Shown one piece after another: positions 1 to 9,855 of a stretch of DNA of 64,000 nucleotides. Source of the stretch: Coleophoma eucalyptorum (Eukaryota; Ascomycota; Leotiomycetes; Helotiales; Dermateaceae); the NCBI GenBank assembly GCA_026120035.1, contig JALRME010000007.1:868001-932000 (forward strand). The letters run 5' to 3'. Numbering within the stretch: the first letter of the stretch is position 1; every line of letters starts with the position of its first letter. The notes below the pieces were generated by a model. That model had not been told where the DNA came from. It saw nothing but the letters and a program-made list of their open reading frames with translations, and searched no databases. A program made the translations under genes and the position numbers.

Positions 1-669
1 AACGTCCTTCAGCCTTGAAAACAGATGCCCACAATTTGTAGTACTTGTCTCCAGTAGCTTGCTTCTTGGACGGTGGCTCAACCTCAGCCTTCTCGTCAAC
101 AGAGTCGAATTGTCTGCGCTTGACTGGGTCGAGGAGAGTCTCGGTAGCCTTCTGGATACACTTGAAGAATCCATCGTCCTCAGTGCTTCCTTGAGCTGCC
201 TTCTTATCAGGGTGATGCTTGAGGACCTTCTTGCGATGAGCGCGCTTGATTTGCTCCTCAGTGGCCTTGTATCGGTATTTTGAAAGACCGAGAACAGCGT
301 AGTGATCTTGTGCCTAACCAAACAATTAGTACCTTATCTGGTCATCGCATTGTGCAATGCCGGAGCAGAACCAACCTTCCAGTCCTTTGGATCGCGGAGC
401 AACATAGATGGATCCTCAGGCTCGCTGATCTCTCCAGCATCATCATCCTCAACCTTCTTCACATTCTCCTGTGCCTGGATACGATCATCCTCGGAGAAGG
501 TACGCTTGTGTCGAGCACGGCGAGCGTGGGCGAGGAAGTGTGGTCCAACTGGCTCAATGGTTCGCTGGGTGGCGGCAGAGAGGCTGCCGAGGGCCTTGAA
601 ATCCTTCTCGGCAGACCAGCCTTCTGGCAGAACCGGTAATGGGAGGGTGATGGTGGTGTGGGAGGCCAT
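1..669 (-). CDS. ZUO1: Zuotin, ribosome-associated J-domain co-chaperone (N-terminal part, cut by window edge)
   Basis: N-terminal part of the J-protein of the ribosome-associated complex, which with an Hsp70 partner helps nascent chains fold at the ribosome exit. Exon 1 is 669-376 and exon 2 runs from 313 off the left edge. The intron 375-314 has a GTTGGT donor, a TACTAAT branch point and a TAG acceptor, and joins ..DPKDWK to AQDHYAVLGL. Exon 2 shows the J-domain with the HPD triad (KHHPDKK). The start at 669 (MASHTT) is preferred to an upstream in-frame codon at 696 because zuotins begin in this way. The C-terminal ribosome-binding and possible SANT domains lie outside the window. Family identity is strong; completeness cannot be judged. 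Confidence 0.93.
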
Positions 670-1831
670 CTTGTCTATGTCTATTGATCTTGACAATTAC
701 TTCTGAGACAGATAGTAGATTCTGAAGTCGAGGTCTTCCACAGCCTTGTCGAATTTTTTTAGGCGAAGCACAGGGAGCTAGCCACAAAGAAACATCAAGG
801 GAGAAGATGGTCTTTCGCCTTTGGTATGTTCACTGGGCAATGATCCTATCATTATTCAGTCTTTTACAATTGATGAACTGGTCTAAGTCTACGGGTTTGT
901 GTTTTATCACTTGAAATCTGGAATCATTCTTCATTCCTCTGGCAGTTATTGTTGACAAGGTACATCTAGCCTCCAAAATGTGGCTTGAGAGGATGTGGCT
1001 AACCCAGTGTGGCTGAAGATTTCTGGATTTCTTCCGGCTTGGACTTGGTGCTGTCTCCAGGTTGAAAAGCTTTAAGAAAGGTCACATATTGCACATATCC
1101 TTCGCAAACCTAATCCTAGATCGCCCCCTATTGTATTTGTGCTTTCAAGCCGAGTCACACAGTCAGTTGGGTCTTGAATCCGACATCCTTTCACCAAGCG
1201 CCCCCTGAACGTGGTCAACACCTGGCAGTAAGTTCTATGAATTCCGTAACTTCAATCATTGTCCTTTCTCAAGCATTGATAGTTGTTGAAGCAAAGGCCT
1301 CGTTTCCATCATCGAGGTATTGATGTGGGCCAATTTCTACTTATTCTCAGCCTTTGCGCTTAGGGCCGGTAGTCCTGAGCCTTATATTCTACCATTTCAG
1401 GTGCTCAAAGAATTCTAGTGAATCTTTGAGAAATCGAGGTTCTCTTCAATCATTCTAGATTGCCTCGAAGGCCTTTATGACCATAGGGCTCTACGACCTG
1501 AAGCTTCTCTTAGTGGTGAAGACGATCAAGGTTGTATCCTTTTGAGAAAGTAGCGGATACCGGACACCACCCTCTCATTGGAATTGCAACTCGTCAAGTC
1601 GAAATTCAGTCATGCATCCTAGCAATGTGCATATACTCTTCTCATAAGAAATCTGCTGCTGCTCAGCCGGTGTATCTATTTTAACAGAGCGATTTCTTGT
1701 TCATTACAATCCCGTGATCTGGTTTAGCTAGCTCCCTACACCACTATGAAAGAATACCTCTGACAGATATATCAATTCCAGACATAAAGCAGCGTCGAAT
1801 CTAGCAGAAAGACAAACAGCACATATCCACC
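670..1831. other. Intergenic region between divergent ZUO1 and MZM1
   Basis: About 1.16 kb between two divergently transcribed genes, so it should hold both promoters and 5' leaders. No open frame of convincing length or coding character was seen on either strand. No tRNA-like or repeat structure was recognised. Confidence 0.6.
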
Positions 1832-2347
1832 ATGGCCTTACAAGCATACCGACACGTGTTGCGCTCAGCACGCATAGCCTTCGAAGGCAAGTATTCCCTC
1901 AAACCAGCAAGCCCCAAAGCCCAAAGCCAGTTTCCTGAGACCAAGCACGCCCTGCTGCAATTTCCACTAACACCCCACACTTCAGGCGATCTTCCATTAC
2001 TCACAGCCGCGAAGAAGGAAGCCCGCAGCGGCTTCCTCCGCAATGCATCCATGGCCCCAGGAGACCCACAACTCGCTGCAGCCATCACGCACGCTGAGGA
2101 AGTAGCGCGGATCTTGAAGGAGAACATTGTGCAGGGCAAGAAGAATCAGGATGATGAGAGGTACAGTAAGTGAACAGCTCCATGCATCCAAAGTGGGTTG
2201 GGAAGAAAACTTGGAAGGGGTTGCTGACGAGATTGGTGCACAGAGTTAAGAATACATGAGCATACTGAGAGAGGTGATAATGATACTATCAAGATGCCGA
2301 ACGGGCAGAAGGTTGTTATTGATGGCAAGAAATGCTCAGAGAGGTAG
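1832..2347 (+). CDS. MZM1: Mzm1, LYR-family mitochondrial Rieske/complex III assembly factor
   Basis: Small mitochondrial matrix chaperone of the LYRM7/Mzm1 family, which stabilises the Rieske Fe-S protein before its insertion into complex III. Exons are 1832-1886, 1986-2165 and 2244-2347, giving about 112 residues. Exon 1 encodes the LYR-type start ([18 protein letters not shown]). The middle exon encodes [20 protein letters not shown], and the last encodes the family tail [22 protein letters not shown]. Intron 1 (1887-1985, 99 nt) begins GCAAGT and ends CAG, so it is a GC-AG intron. It is a multiple of three and open in frame, so an unspliced reading gives 33 extra residues not expected in this family. 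Intron 2 (2166-2243) is GT-AG. Confidence 0.92.
1887..1985 (+). other. GC-AG intron in MZM1
   Basis: Donor GCAAGT after GAAG, acceptor TTCAG before GCGAT. Removing it joins FEG to DLPLLTAAK, matching the Mzm1 family. There is no GT donor within a few bases that restores the same join. The length of 99 nt keeps the frame. Confidence 0.85.
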
Positions 2348-2606
2348 AAATGCTGCAGATATGCAGCTGGGAGTGTAGGACGTAGGAGATCGGCATGTAA
2401 ATCTATTGAACTGTATAAAATCTGAGCGACTTACCAACGTCTATTACTTGCACTTGAAGATATAATATTCATAACGTAGGGATGATGAACAGGTTAATGA
2501 AGAGTATGATAACTCGAATGTAATAAACTACATATAAAGGTAACTATCAAGTACCAGATTTCCCCTTCAACTCCGTACGCCTTTATTTTTCTAACCAGAG
2601 TTCAAT

Positions 2607-3740
2607 TTACTCTCCGCCCAAACTAGCATATTGGACATCACTCGCTCCTGGTGGAGCAGCGACGGCAGCCATACTCTCGAGGTCATCTTGTGGAGAAGCT
2701 TGAATATAACCTGCAGGACCTTGGGAACCTCCTACTGCCTTCTGTGCCGAGCCTGCAAACGCTTGTCTTCCTTCTCGTCCTGTGGCTACTCTCTCCTCCC
2801 GGTCCATCGTACCAATCGGCCTTGGCTTTCCCCATTGTACTCTCAAAGGACAACCCGCAATTACTGCTCTTCCTTGCAAAGCTTCCGCTGCGGCCTCGGC
2901 CCCTTCTCTTGTTGAGAAGTTGATGAACGCGCAATGTGACATGTGAGAACAAACCAGACTTCTCAACTTGCCATAGGCTGTGAAGAAATCTCGAATCTTA
3001 TACTCAGGGAGATCATCTTCGATGCCCGTGACGAACAGAGATGTAATAGTCTTATCGGCTGGTGGTAGAATATCCCGTGGGCCAGGGGGTAATTGTGCTG
3101 CACTGGGGAATGCTCTACCTCCTCTTGCGCCACCTCTTCCTCCTCGTCCAGCACCTCCTCTCGCAGGAGCTCCCCGAGTGTCTCGTGTTCGGATAGGACC
3201 TGGACCACCACCCAGCGCTGGACTACTCCTAGCCTCATCTCCTTCTCCATCAGCAACTTCAATGGGTTTCTGTTTCCTGAAGTACGGCTTGCTGTTGGCT
3301 AATCGTCGCAGGAGTTCTCGAGCCTTCTCATCTGTCTTCTCGTACTCTTCCAAGCCAGCCCCTCCCTCAATCTCTTTCTCGTGGTTTTGCGCATAGAATT
3401 CTCGATTGACGGCACTCTGTGGACCTGGTGCGATCATCTTAAGGGCGGCATCTCGAACAACAATGGGCAGACCGAAGGAAAGATCAAGCATGCAGCATTG
3501 ACAGCAATTCTTGAGACGTGCGCAGGTAAGGCATATGCCGGTTGTTTTGCTGCGCGAGGTTCTATCCGGCTTCCATTTGAAGATTGTGAAAGGGCGTGTA
3601 CACAACTTGCATTCGGCTCCACGATCCTCCTTTAGCATCTGTACGAAAGGGTTCTCTGGTAGGCAGTTCTCGCAGATACTGGGGAAGTCGGTGGTTTCGT
3701 AGCCCGACCGATTCAGATCCTGCTTGATCTGGGAGGTCAT
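2607..3740 (-). CDS. SLT11: Slt11/Ecm2-RBM22-type pre-mRNA splicing factor
   Basis: Intronless, 377 residues. Component of the activated spliceosome (NTC-related), where Ecm2/RBM22 proteins contact U6 snRNA and the pre-mRNA. Residues about 22-85 carry the paired cysteine clusters of the family: CENC, CKLC, then CLTC and CCQCC, followed by LDLSFGLPI. Residues about 230-305 form an RRM with recognisable RNP motifs (SLFVTGIEDDL; CAFINFS). Between them lies an Arg/Gly-rich, Pro-rich linker. The start at 3740 gives MTSQIKQDLNRSGYE, typical of the fungal family. It converges with MZM1, about 260 bp from that gene's stop. Confidence 0.94.
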   Translation of the reverse strand: MTSQIKQDLNRSGYETTDFPSICENCLPENPFVQMLKEDRGAECKLCTRPFTIFKWKPDRTSRSKTTGICLTCARLKNCCQCCMLDLSFGLPIVVRDAALKMIAPGPQSAVNREFYAQNHEKEIEGGAGLEEYEKTDEKARELLRRLANSKPYFRKQKPIEVADGEGDEARSSPALGGGPGPIRTRDTRGAPARGGAGRGGRGGARGGRAFPSAAQLPPGPRDILPPADKTITSLFVTGIEDDLPEYKIRDFFTAYGKLRSLVCSHMSHCAFINFSTREGAEAAAEALQGRAVIAGCPLRVQWGKPRPIGTMDREERVATGREGRQAFAGSAQKAVGGSQGPAGYIQASPQDDLESMAAVAAPPGASDVQYASLGGE

Positions 3741-5266
3741 GTTGGGCGTAAGATATGCGGCAGCTTATGGGGAGATAGAATGGCAGGTCTCCAGGTCGAA
3801 TGTCTGTCGTGAGCGCGTGTAGAGAGGGTCAATAGAGCTTGGAGAGATGAAGTTGCCATCAAAGATTCTCAATCACCAGAATATCTAAGCCTCGCTTACG
3901 CTATCAAAGATTGCCCCAGACACTAGCGGCCGCGTATACTCTGCATCCGCATCTCCATGACCTACCGAGCCTACCTATCTATCTATTCGAGTATTACACA
4001 CCACTCTAGTAAGTGGTCAAACTGAACACTCTTCCAGCTCGATTTGAACTTTGCCAAACCGAGCATATTACCTTAAAGTTTTGTATGAGGTTATCTGTTA
4101 ACTGATTTTCTGTGCTGAGGCAGAAACAAGCTACCCAGGTTAGAGGATGATATTTAGTACCATGGCAGCTATCGCCTCTTCTTTCAGCGGGCCAGCGTTC
4201 AGCGGTCGTTCGAGCTGGAAGTCCACTTTCGTGAGAAGCCCTGTCACTTGGCTACTGATCTTATCTATGTATTCTCAGTGGCTAACCCAGGAATCTGGGG
4301 ATATTAAATGTACAACTTCGTGCCGACTGAGAAATCTCCAACTATCCACCCCCACCTTTGTTGAAGGGAAGGCGAAACATGATACTTGATCGTTGCCAGT
4401 GAATGAGGGCCTGTCTCGAGACTACTGATAGAGAGGCGGCTCATATCTGCTATGCGGCTACACTACTTTGAACTTTGTCCTTGTGATTCCTTCAGGAATA
4501 ACCGCCTACCGGAAAGCACCACAAGTCTTATTGCGGCCGGACATATATAGCTAGGACAGGCCAGGGTTGGGTGTGCAAAGGACACAACCGACAGCAATCG
4601 CTGAACTCTACGGTCAACTAGTAACCGGTGACCCAACACTGATCAGAGTTCCCATAGGCGACGGAAAGCAGGTTAGTCTCAAAGGGTAGCCGGCTCTGCC
4701 TATGGGCACTTGTCGAAGCAATGGCTGGGGCAGGGACCAGATTCGTTCTCGGGGATATGAGGTCAACGCAAGTGCCACCGGACGATTCGAGCTCCTTGTT
4801 TTCTTGTCCATGGCTGGTGTAAGGGAGGGGAGGTTGATGTTCTGCGCCTCAAAAGTCTACACTGTTGAGTACAGAGTACACTCACTCCCTCTGCTCTCGC
4901 CACAGGTTGACCATGACGTTGCGACGGTGGGCAGGACTTTCCAAACGAACGATTGGGCCCGTCCGTTGGGTTGAGCTCGCAAAGGCCGGGTCTGATTCGC
5001 CCATCGAGCTACGGGTGCCTTTGCTTCAAAAGGGGCTTCATGCAACTCGCCATTTCCCAGCGCATGGGACCCAGAGTGGCCTGTGCGCTCGTGATCGGAT
5101 TTTGAGATTAATAGGCCATCTCATAAATTCATGAGGACCCTGAGCTTCCAGATCCATTCTGCTGCAATTCCTTCCTCTCTGACTTGATCAACTCAAGATT
5201 TTACGCTCTCTTTAATATCCCCTCTTCGATTTCCTCCCTCTCATATTCAACCTTCAATCCCTCGCA
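3741..5266. other. Intergenic region between divergent SLT11 and ERG6
   Basis: About 1.5 kb without a supportable gene. Short open frames around 4147-4389 and 4614-5134 have no recognisable coding character. The last ~80 bases before ERG6 are markedly C/T-rich, a common feature of fungal core promoters and leaders. Confidence 0.55.
5200..5266 (+). promoter_or_regulatory. Pyrimidine-rich leader of ERG6
   Basis: The strand preceding the ERG6 start is dominated by C and T (for example CCTCTTCGATTTCCTCCCTC), as in highly expressed filamentous-fungal genes, where CT tracts flank the transcription start. The start codon context is CGCAATGGC. The promoter role is inference from composition only. 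Confidence 0.4.
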
Positions 5267-6691
5267 ATGGCTCCCGCCAACCTTGAACAGGAAGATCACA
5301 CCCGTGATGCCGCTTTCAACAAAGCAATGCATCAGAACTCTGCCCAAGCTAAGGGTGGTTTCAGTGCCATGATGAAGAAGGACAAGGCCGCCCAGAAGGC
5401 TGCTGTGGACGAGTATTTCAAGCACTGGGACAACAAGGCCGCAAAGGACGAGACCGCCGAGGACAGAGCTGTATGTTGAATCTCAGCGGTGTGGAGCACC
5501 CTACTAATGCCCCTTTTCTAGTCGCGAGTAGCAGAATATGCTACCCTCACCAGACAGTAAGTCCACCACCATCGCAGTTTGCGCGCATATGCTCACCCTC
5601 GCTATAGTTACTACAACCTCGGCACTGACCTTTACGAGTACGGATGGGGACAATCTTTCCATTTCTGCAGATTTGCCTACGGAGAGCCATTTTACCAGGC
5701 CATTGCCCGCCACGAGCACTACTTGGCTGCGAAGATTGGTATCAAGGATGGAGACAGAGTTCTTGATGTCGGATGTGGTGTTGGAGGACCTGCTCGTGAA
5801 ATTGCAAAGTTCACTGGCGCACACATCACCGGTCTTAACAACAACGACTACCAAATTGAGCGCGCAACCAGATATGCTGCCAAGGAGGGTCTCTCAGATC
5901 AACTTGCATTTGTCAAGGGTGATTTCATGGTTCGTACAAATTTCCTTGTGGTGGATGAGCAACGGCTAACCGAAGTATAGCAAATGTCATTCCCAGCTGA
6001 GAGCTTCGATGCTGTTTACGCCATCGAGGCTACCGTCCACGCCCCATCCCTCGAGGGTGTTTACTCTCAAATTTTCCGTGTTTTGAAGCCCGGTGGAGTT
6101 TTCGGTGTCTACGAATGGCTTATGACCGACAACTACGACAACGACAATGAGCACCACCGTGAGATTCGTCTTGGTATTGAGTTGGGTGACGGAATCTCCA
6201 ACATGGTCAAGATTTCCGAGGGACTTGCCGCTATCAAGGCTGCAGGTTTCGAGTTGGAGTTGCACGAGGATTTGGCGAAGAGACCAGGTATGCGACCTCT
6301 TTTCCACTGCTCTAGATCGGTCGAGCAGTTGTGAATGGTCTCTCCAAGTATGGGTAGTTCCCAGAATGGACTCGACAGTCACCGTTTCTTTTTGAGTAGC
6401 CCAAAGCTAACAAGCCTCCCAGATGCCACACCATGGTGGTACCCACTTGCCGGAGAGTTTAAGTACATGGGCAGCATCTACGATTTCCCCACCATTCTTC
6501 GTATGACCAAGCTGGGACGCGGCATTGTACACAAGTTCGTTGGTGTCCTCGAGACCATCGGCATTGCAGCACATGGAACGCAAAAGACCGCCGACAGCTT
6601 GGCCACTGCTGCCGACTGCCTCGTCGCTGGTGCCAAGGAGGATCTCTTCACGCCCATGTACCTGATGGTTGCACGCAAGCCTCTGAAGTAG
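5267..6691 (+). CDS. ERG6: Sterol 24-C-methyltransferase (Erg6)
   Basis: SAM-dependent methyltransferase that adds the C-24 methyl group to the sterol side chain in ergosterol synthesis, associated with ER and lipid droplets. Five exons: 5267-5470, 5522-5556, 5608-5929, 5981-6287 and 6423-6691, about 378 residues. Motifs seen are the sterol-binding segment [14 protein letters not shown] motif [14 protein letters not shown], then [23 protein letters not shown] and YEWLMTD. The C-terminus [18 protein letters not shown] is typical. Introns have GTATGT, GTAAGT, GTTCGT and GTATGC donors. Exon 2 is only 35 nt. Intron 4 (6288-6422) is the longest. All joins keep frame and reproduce the family sequence, so the gene looks intact. 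Confidence 0.97.
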
Positions 6692-8226
6692 ATCCTTCCT
6701 CGATTCTTCGTAGCCTCTGATTATGTTAGAGGAGCGGAGTGAGGGCTTTTGTATGTATATAAGCGACCAAGAACTCGGTCGTCGTTCTTGTGCTCTACTT
6801 CTTCTATCTTCGTTGTAACCTGTACCAACCTACATATACCTACGTTAATGAACCTGACGAAGTCGATTGTCTACCCTGACCTAGACTCTCATCTTTCTTT
6901 TCTTCGTAAGCACGAAAGCTTTTGTTCTTTCACTAGCTACATACATACCTACATATACATAGCATAGACACCCATCGGGTTCTGGTAAAGTCCTAAGCGA
7001 GGGCAGGCGGGTGGGTGGGCAAAAGAGGTTGTGGGAGGAGGGTGGGAAGAAACGTGTTCTAACTTAGAAATCTAATAATGTGAATTAAAGAGTACAACAT
7101 AATTTTTTTGTAAAGAAGTTGGAAAAGTATATGAGTTGTGATATGTTGCGTTCCTTTAAAGTGGGTTGGAGTCAGTGTTGTTGAACTGAGCTGGTGGTCA
7201 GGGCACTTAGCACTTTGCACCCTTCACAAAAGCCCAATGACCCTCATCTAAAGTAACGAGAAGATCAAAAAACACTCAGCCTGGAATAATTCTTTATTCT
7301 TTGCTTTCTGCCTCTTCAATTAGGCTATCGCTATCTATCATCCACAAGGGGGTAAGGGGGGTATCTGAAAACAATCTCCAAGGAAACGTAAACACCAAAT
7401 AAAGCTCCTTCCATAATAAGCTCCAGTTTACTCAGACTGCAAGCTATTCTACCCCAAGTAAAGCCCACTCACTCCAAAAAACCAAACTCCAGCCATCCAC
7501 CATTCCTCACTTTGCCTTCCAGCCACCCAGTGACCCGATGGAAAGGGATGGAAAGAAGATGGAGAGTGAAAAGAAGCAATCCCTTATCTAAAGGAATCAG
7601 GTGAAAAGAACTCGAATCTACCCAGCCACTATAACAATCGTCTTGATCCAAGAAGAACGTCCCAGAGAAAGGGGATCAAAAATAAATCATAGAACACCAC
7701 CATTCCACATCGGCTTCGACTTTGCCGTATGTGTTGCCTGTCCATACTCCAGCCCTGAATGAAATCCATCTTTTGACTCGCCGACTTTTTTTTTGCCCAA
7801 TTTTGTGACTGTCGCTCGCTATTCCATCCTGCAGTCTATTCCGAAAACCCAAACATAGGAAAAAAAGTGTTGGTCGTATGTAGTGCGAGTTATAGAAGAA
7901 AATGAATATTTAAAGTATTGTGCTAACCGGTCTGTCCTTTTGCTGATTGTTCCGGGTCCCGAACGCAAGCGCCATGATTTTGTTGCGATTTAGAATTTGA
8001 TATTTTGACCAAGCCGAATACTGAGAACTTTGGTATTAAAGTCCGAAAAGTGATGTAGGAAAGGTTGTGGTTCAAGCCCCGCCTGATACTTCGGTGCTAG
8101 AAAGTTTGTAAAGAAATAGTGTGCGTGTTGTGTCTGATGTTTTCGACAGATCAATCAATGTCTGCGATTCATCATCGCATCTCAGGTAAGAGATATAATG
8201 GTGAAGAATAGAAGAATTTTCCCAGA
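6692..8226. other. Intergenic region between convergent ERG6 and the coiled-coil gene
   Basis: About 1.5 kb between two convergent genes, probably long 3' untranslated regions and spacer. It contains A/T-rich stretches and short G-rich patches (about 7000-7040 and 7345-7365). No open frame with coding character was found. A GTTCAAGCC at about 8070 resembles a tRNA B box but has no pairing arms. Confidence 0.5.
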
Positions 8227-9855
8227 TCATAATGTGCCCATTGGCTTTCCAAAGTTGCTGCTGTTCTTCAGCTTCAACACAGGACCACCATCCGTCTCGC
8301 CGTTGTCCCCATCTCTACTCTTGTCAGCGGAGCTGCGTCGACTTTGATCGGAATCAGAGGCCTGCACTCCATCGAGCATTGAGCTGAGCTGAAGACCCAT
8401 GCTGTCTCTATGGATGGCTCGCGTTTCTTGCACGCTCGAAGCAGATTCAGAGCTGGGAGAAACACCCTCGCTTTTCTTTGCCTCTTCTAACTTCTCTGTC
8501 AATGCCGCGAGAAAAGCATCATCGGCCAGGCTTCTCTCGGGGTTCAGACTTAACTTCCCAGTAAGCGCAGGATCATCGTCTAATTCGACCTCCTCTCCGA
8601 GTACGGAAGCATCATCGGCTGGTCCATCCACAGCAATTGGGTCAGTGTGAGGATGATGAGCCTGTGTAGGAGTAGCATTCCCACTTTCTACCAATAAAGT
8701 TGAGAAATTTGTGACGGAGTGGTTAGGAGTGTGGCCAGCATGTAGAGTCAATCTGACATTCTCAGGTGACTTCATGACTTCCAGGGAAGACGGTTTCTTG
8801 ATTTGAGAATCCCCACGGCTTAGGTTTGTTGCATCCTGTGGCCGAGCTGGTGGGTGCATGTTGGGAGAAAGTCTGGCTGGTGATAAAGATGAGTTCGGCG
8901 ATAACACCTTCGCAGCGAAAGTCGGTTCAACCGCTGTAGCTTTGATCGGAACTCCCTCGAGTTCTGGTTGAATGAGAGAGATGTCAATACTCTCAGCGGG
9001 ACCTTCAGAAACAGAGGCTAACTCATGCGGTGATAATTGCACCCCAAAATCAGAAGAGGTAAGTTCTCTTGACGTGACCCGGATAGGATCTTCTCTGGGT
9101 GCAACAATTGCATCAATTCGAAGATTGTCTCCGGGAAGACCATCTTCAGAGGCATTGAAGGTACGTGATGGATTAACAGGCGCCGGAGCATAGAAAACCG
9201 TACCATCTGCGTTGCGTCCCGTTTCCTGAGGAACAGCTCTCTCTGGAGTTCCGTCAATACTTCCTGGGCTCGCAGTGGCCGCAGACATTGTAGACATGGT
9301 TGGCACTCGTCGTTGGCTGGTGTTCCGGGACAGAACCCGACTGTTCGACCCAGTGCTTACTTGCGAAGCAGCATGGCTGCGGAATATATCCAACTCTGTC
9401 TTTAATCGGCGAATTTCTGCTTGCAATTGGAGGTTCTCAGCTTCAAGCCGTTGGTTTTCATCCTTTAGTAACTGCCTCTCTTCTTCCCATAGGCCACGCT
9501 CCTCCTCCATGACTTCCTCTCTGCGCTCTCTATCCGCTAGAATATGCGCCCTCTCGCCCTTGAATTGGACCGTTAACTTCTCGGTATAAGCCCTCCAATT
9601 CTCAATGAGCGTCGCAGAACTGCTCTCTGCGGAACCTGATCTTGTTTTTGGCGGGGATAGTGGCGATCCGTTAGTTCCGCGCTGTACTGGCGAGTAAGGT
9701 TTCGGGTTTTCTGTATGTGGAGGAGAAGGAATGTAATCTGATATTGGCATAGATCTCGGGATATTTGCTGACGTGCGGCTTGGGCCATACTCGCGTTGCG
9801 GCGACTCCATTGCGCCCGAAGGAAGGAAAGAATCAGAGGGTGGTTGTTTGGACAT
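8227..9855 (-). CDS. Conserved Pezizomycotina disordered protein with central coiled coil
   Basis: Intronless, 542 residues, function unknown. The first ~80 residues are Pro/Ser-rich. Residues about 82-165 form a strongly charged coiled coil (LIENWRAYTEKL.., RREEVMEEERGLWEEERQLL, LEAENLQLQAEIRRLK). The rest is Ser/Pro/Asp-rich disorder with two short ordered-looking segments: one near LTLHAGHTPNHSVTNFSTLL and an acidic helix DDAFLAALTEKLEEAKK. The C-terminal LKLKNSSNFGKPMGTL resembles a terminal motif I recall from similar Aspergillus proteins, so I treat it as a conserved family. No catalytic motif is visible. A scaffold or adaptor role is a guess from the coiled coil. Confidence 0.8.
   Translation of the reverse strand: MSKQPPSDSFLPSGAMESPQREYGPSRTSANIPRSMPISDYIPSPPHTENPKPYSPVQRGTNGSPLSPPKTRSGSAESSSATLIENWRAYTEKLTVQFKGERAHILADRERREEVMEEERGLWEEERQLLKDENQRLEAENLQLQAEIRRLKTELDIFRSHAASQVSTGSNSRVLSRNTSQRRVPTMSTMSAATASPGSIDGTPERAVPQETGRNADGTVFYAPAPVNPSRTFNASEDGLPGDNLRIDAIVAPREDPIRVTSRELTSSDFGVQLSPHELASVSEGPAESIDISLIQPELEGVPIKATAVEPTFAAKVLSPNSSLSPARLSPNMHPPARPQDATNLSRGDSQIKKPSSLEVMKSPENVRLTLHAGHTPNHSVTNFSTLLVESGNATPTQAHHPHTDPIAVDGPADDASVLGEEVELDDDPALTGKLSLNPERSLADDAFLAALTEKLEEAKKSEGVSPSSESASSVQETRAIHRDSMGLQLSSMLDGVQASDSDQSRRSSADKSRDGDNGETDGGPVLKLKNSSNFGKPMGTL

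Noticed and set aside
8060..8095. tRNA B-box-like GTTCAAGCC
   Set aside because: No flanking T-arm pairing, no A box at the proper distance and no acceptor stem.
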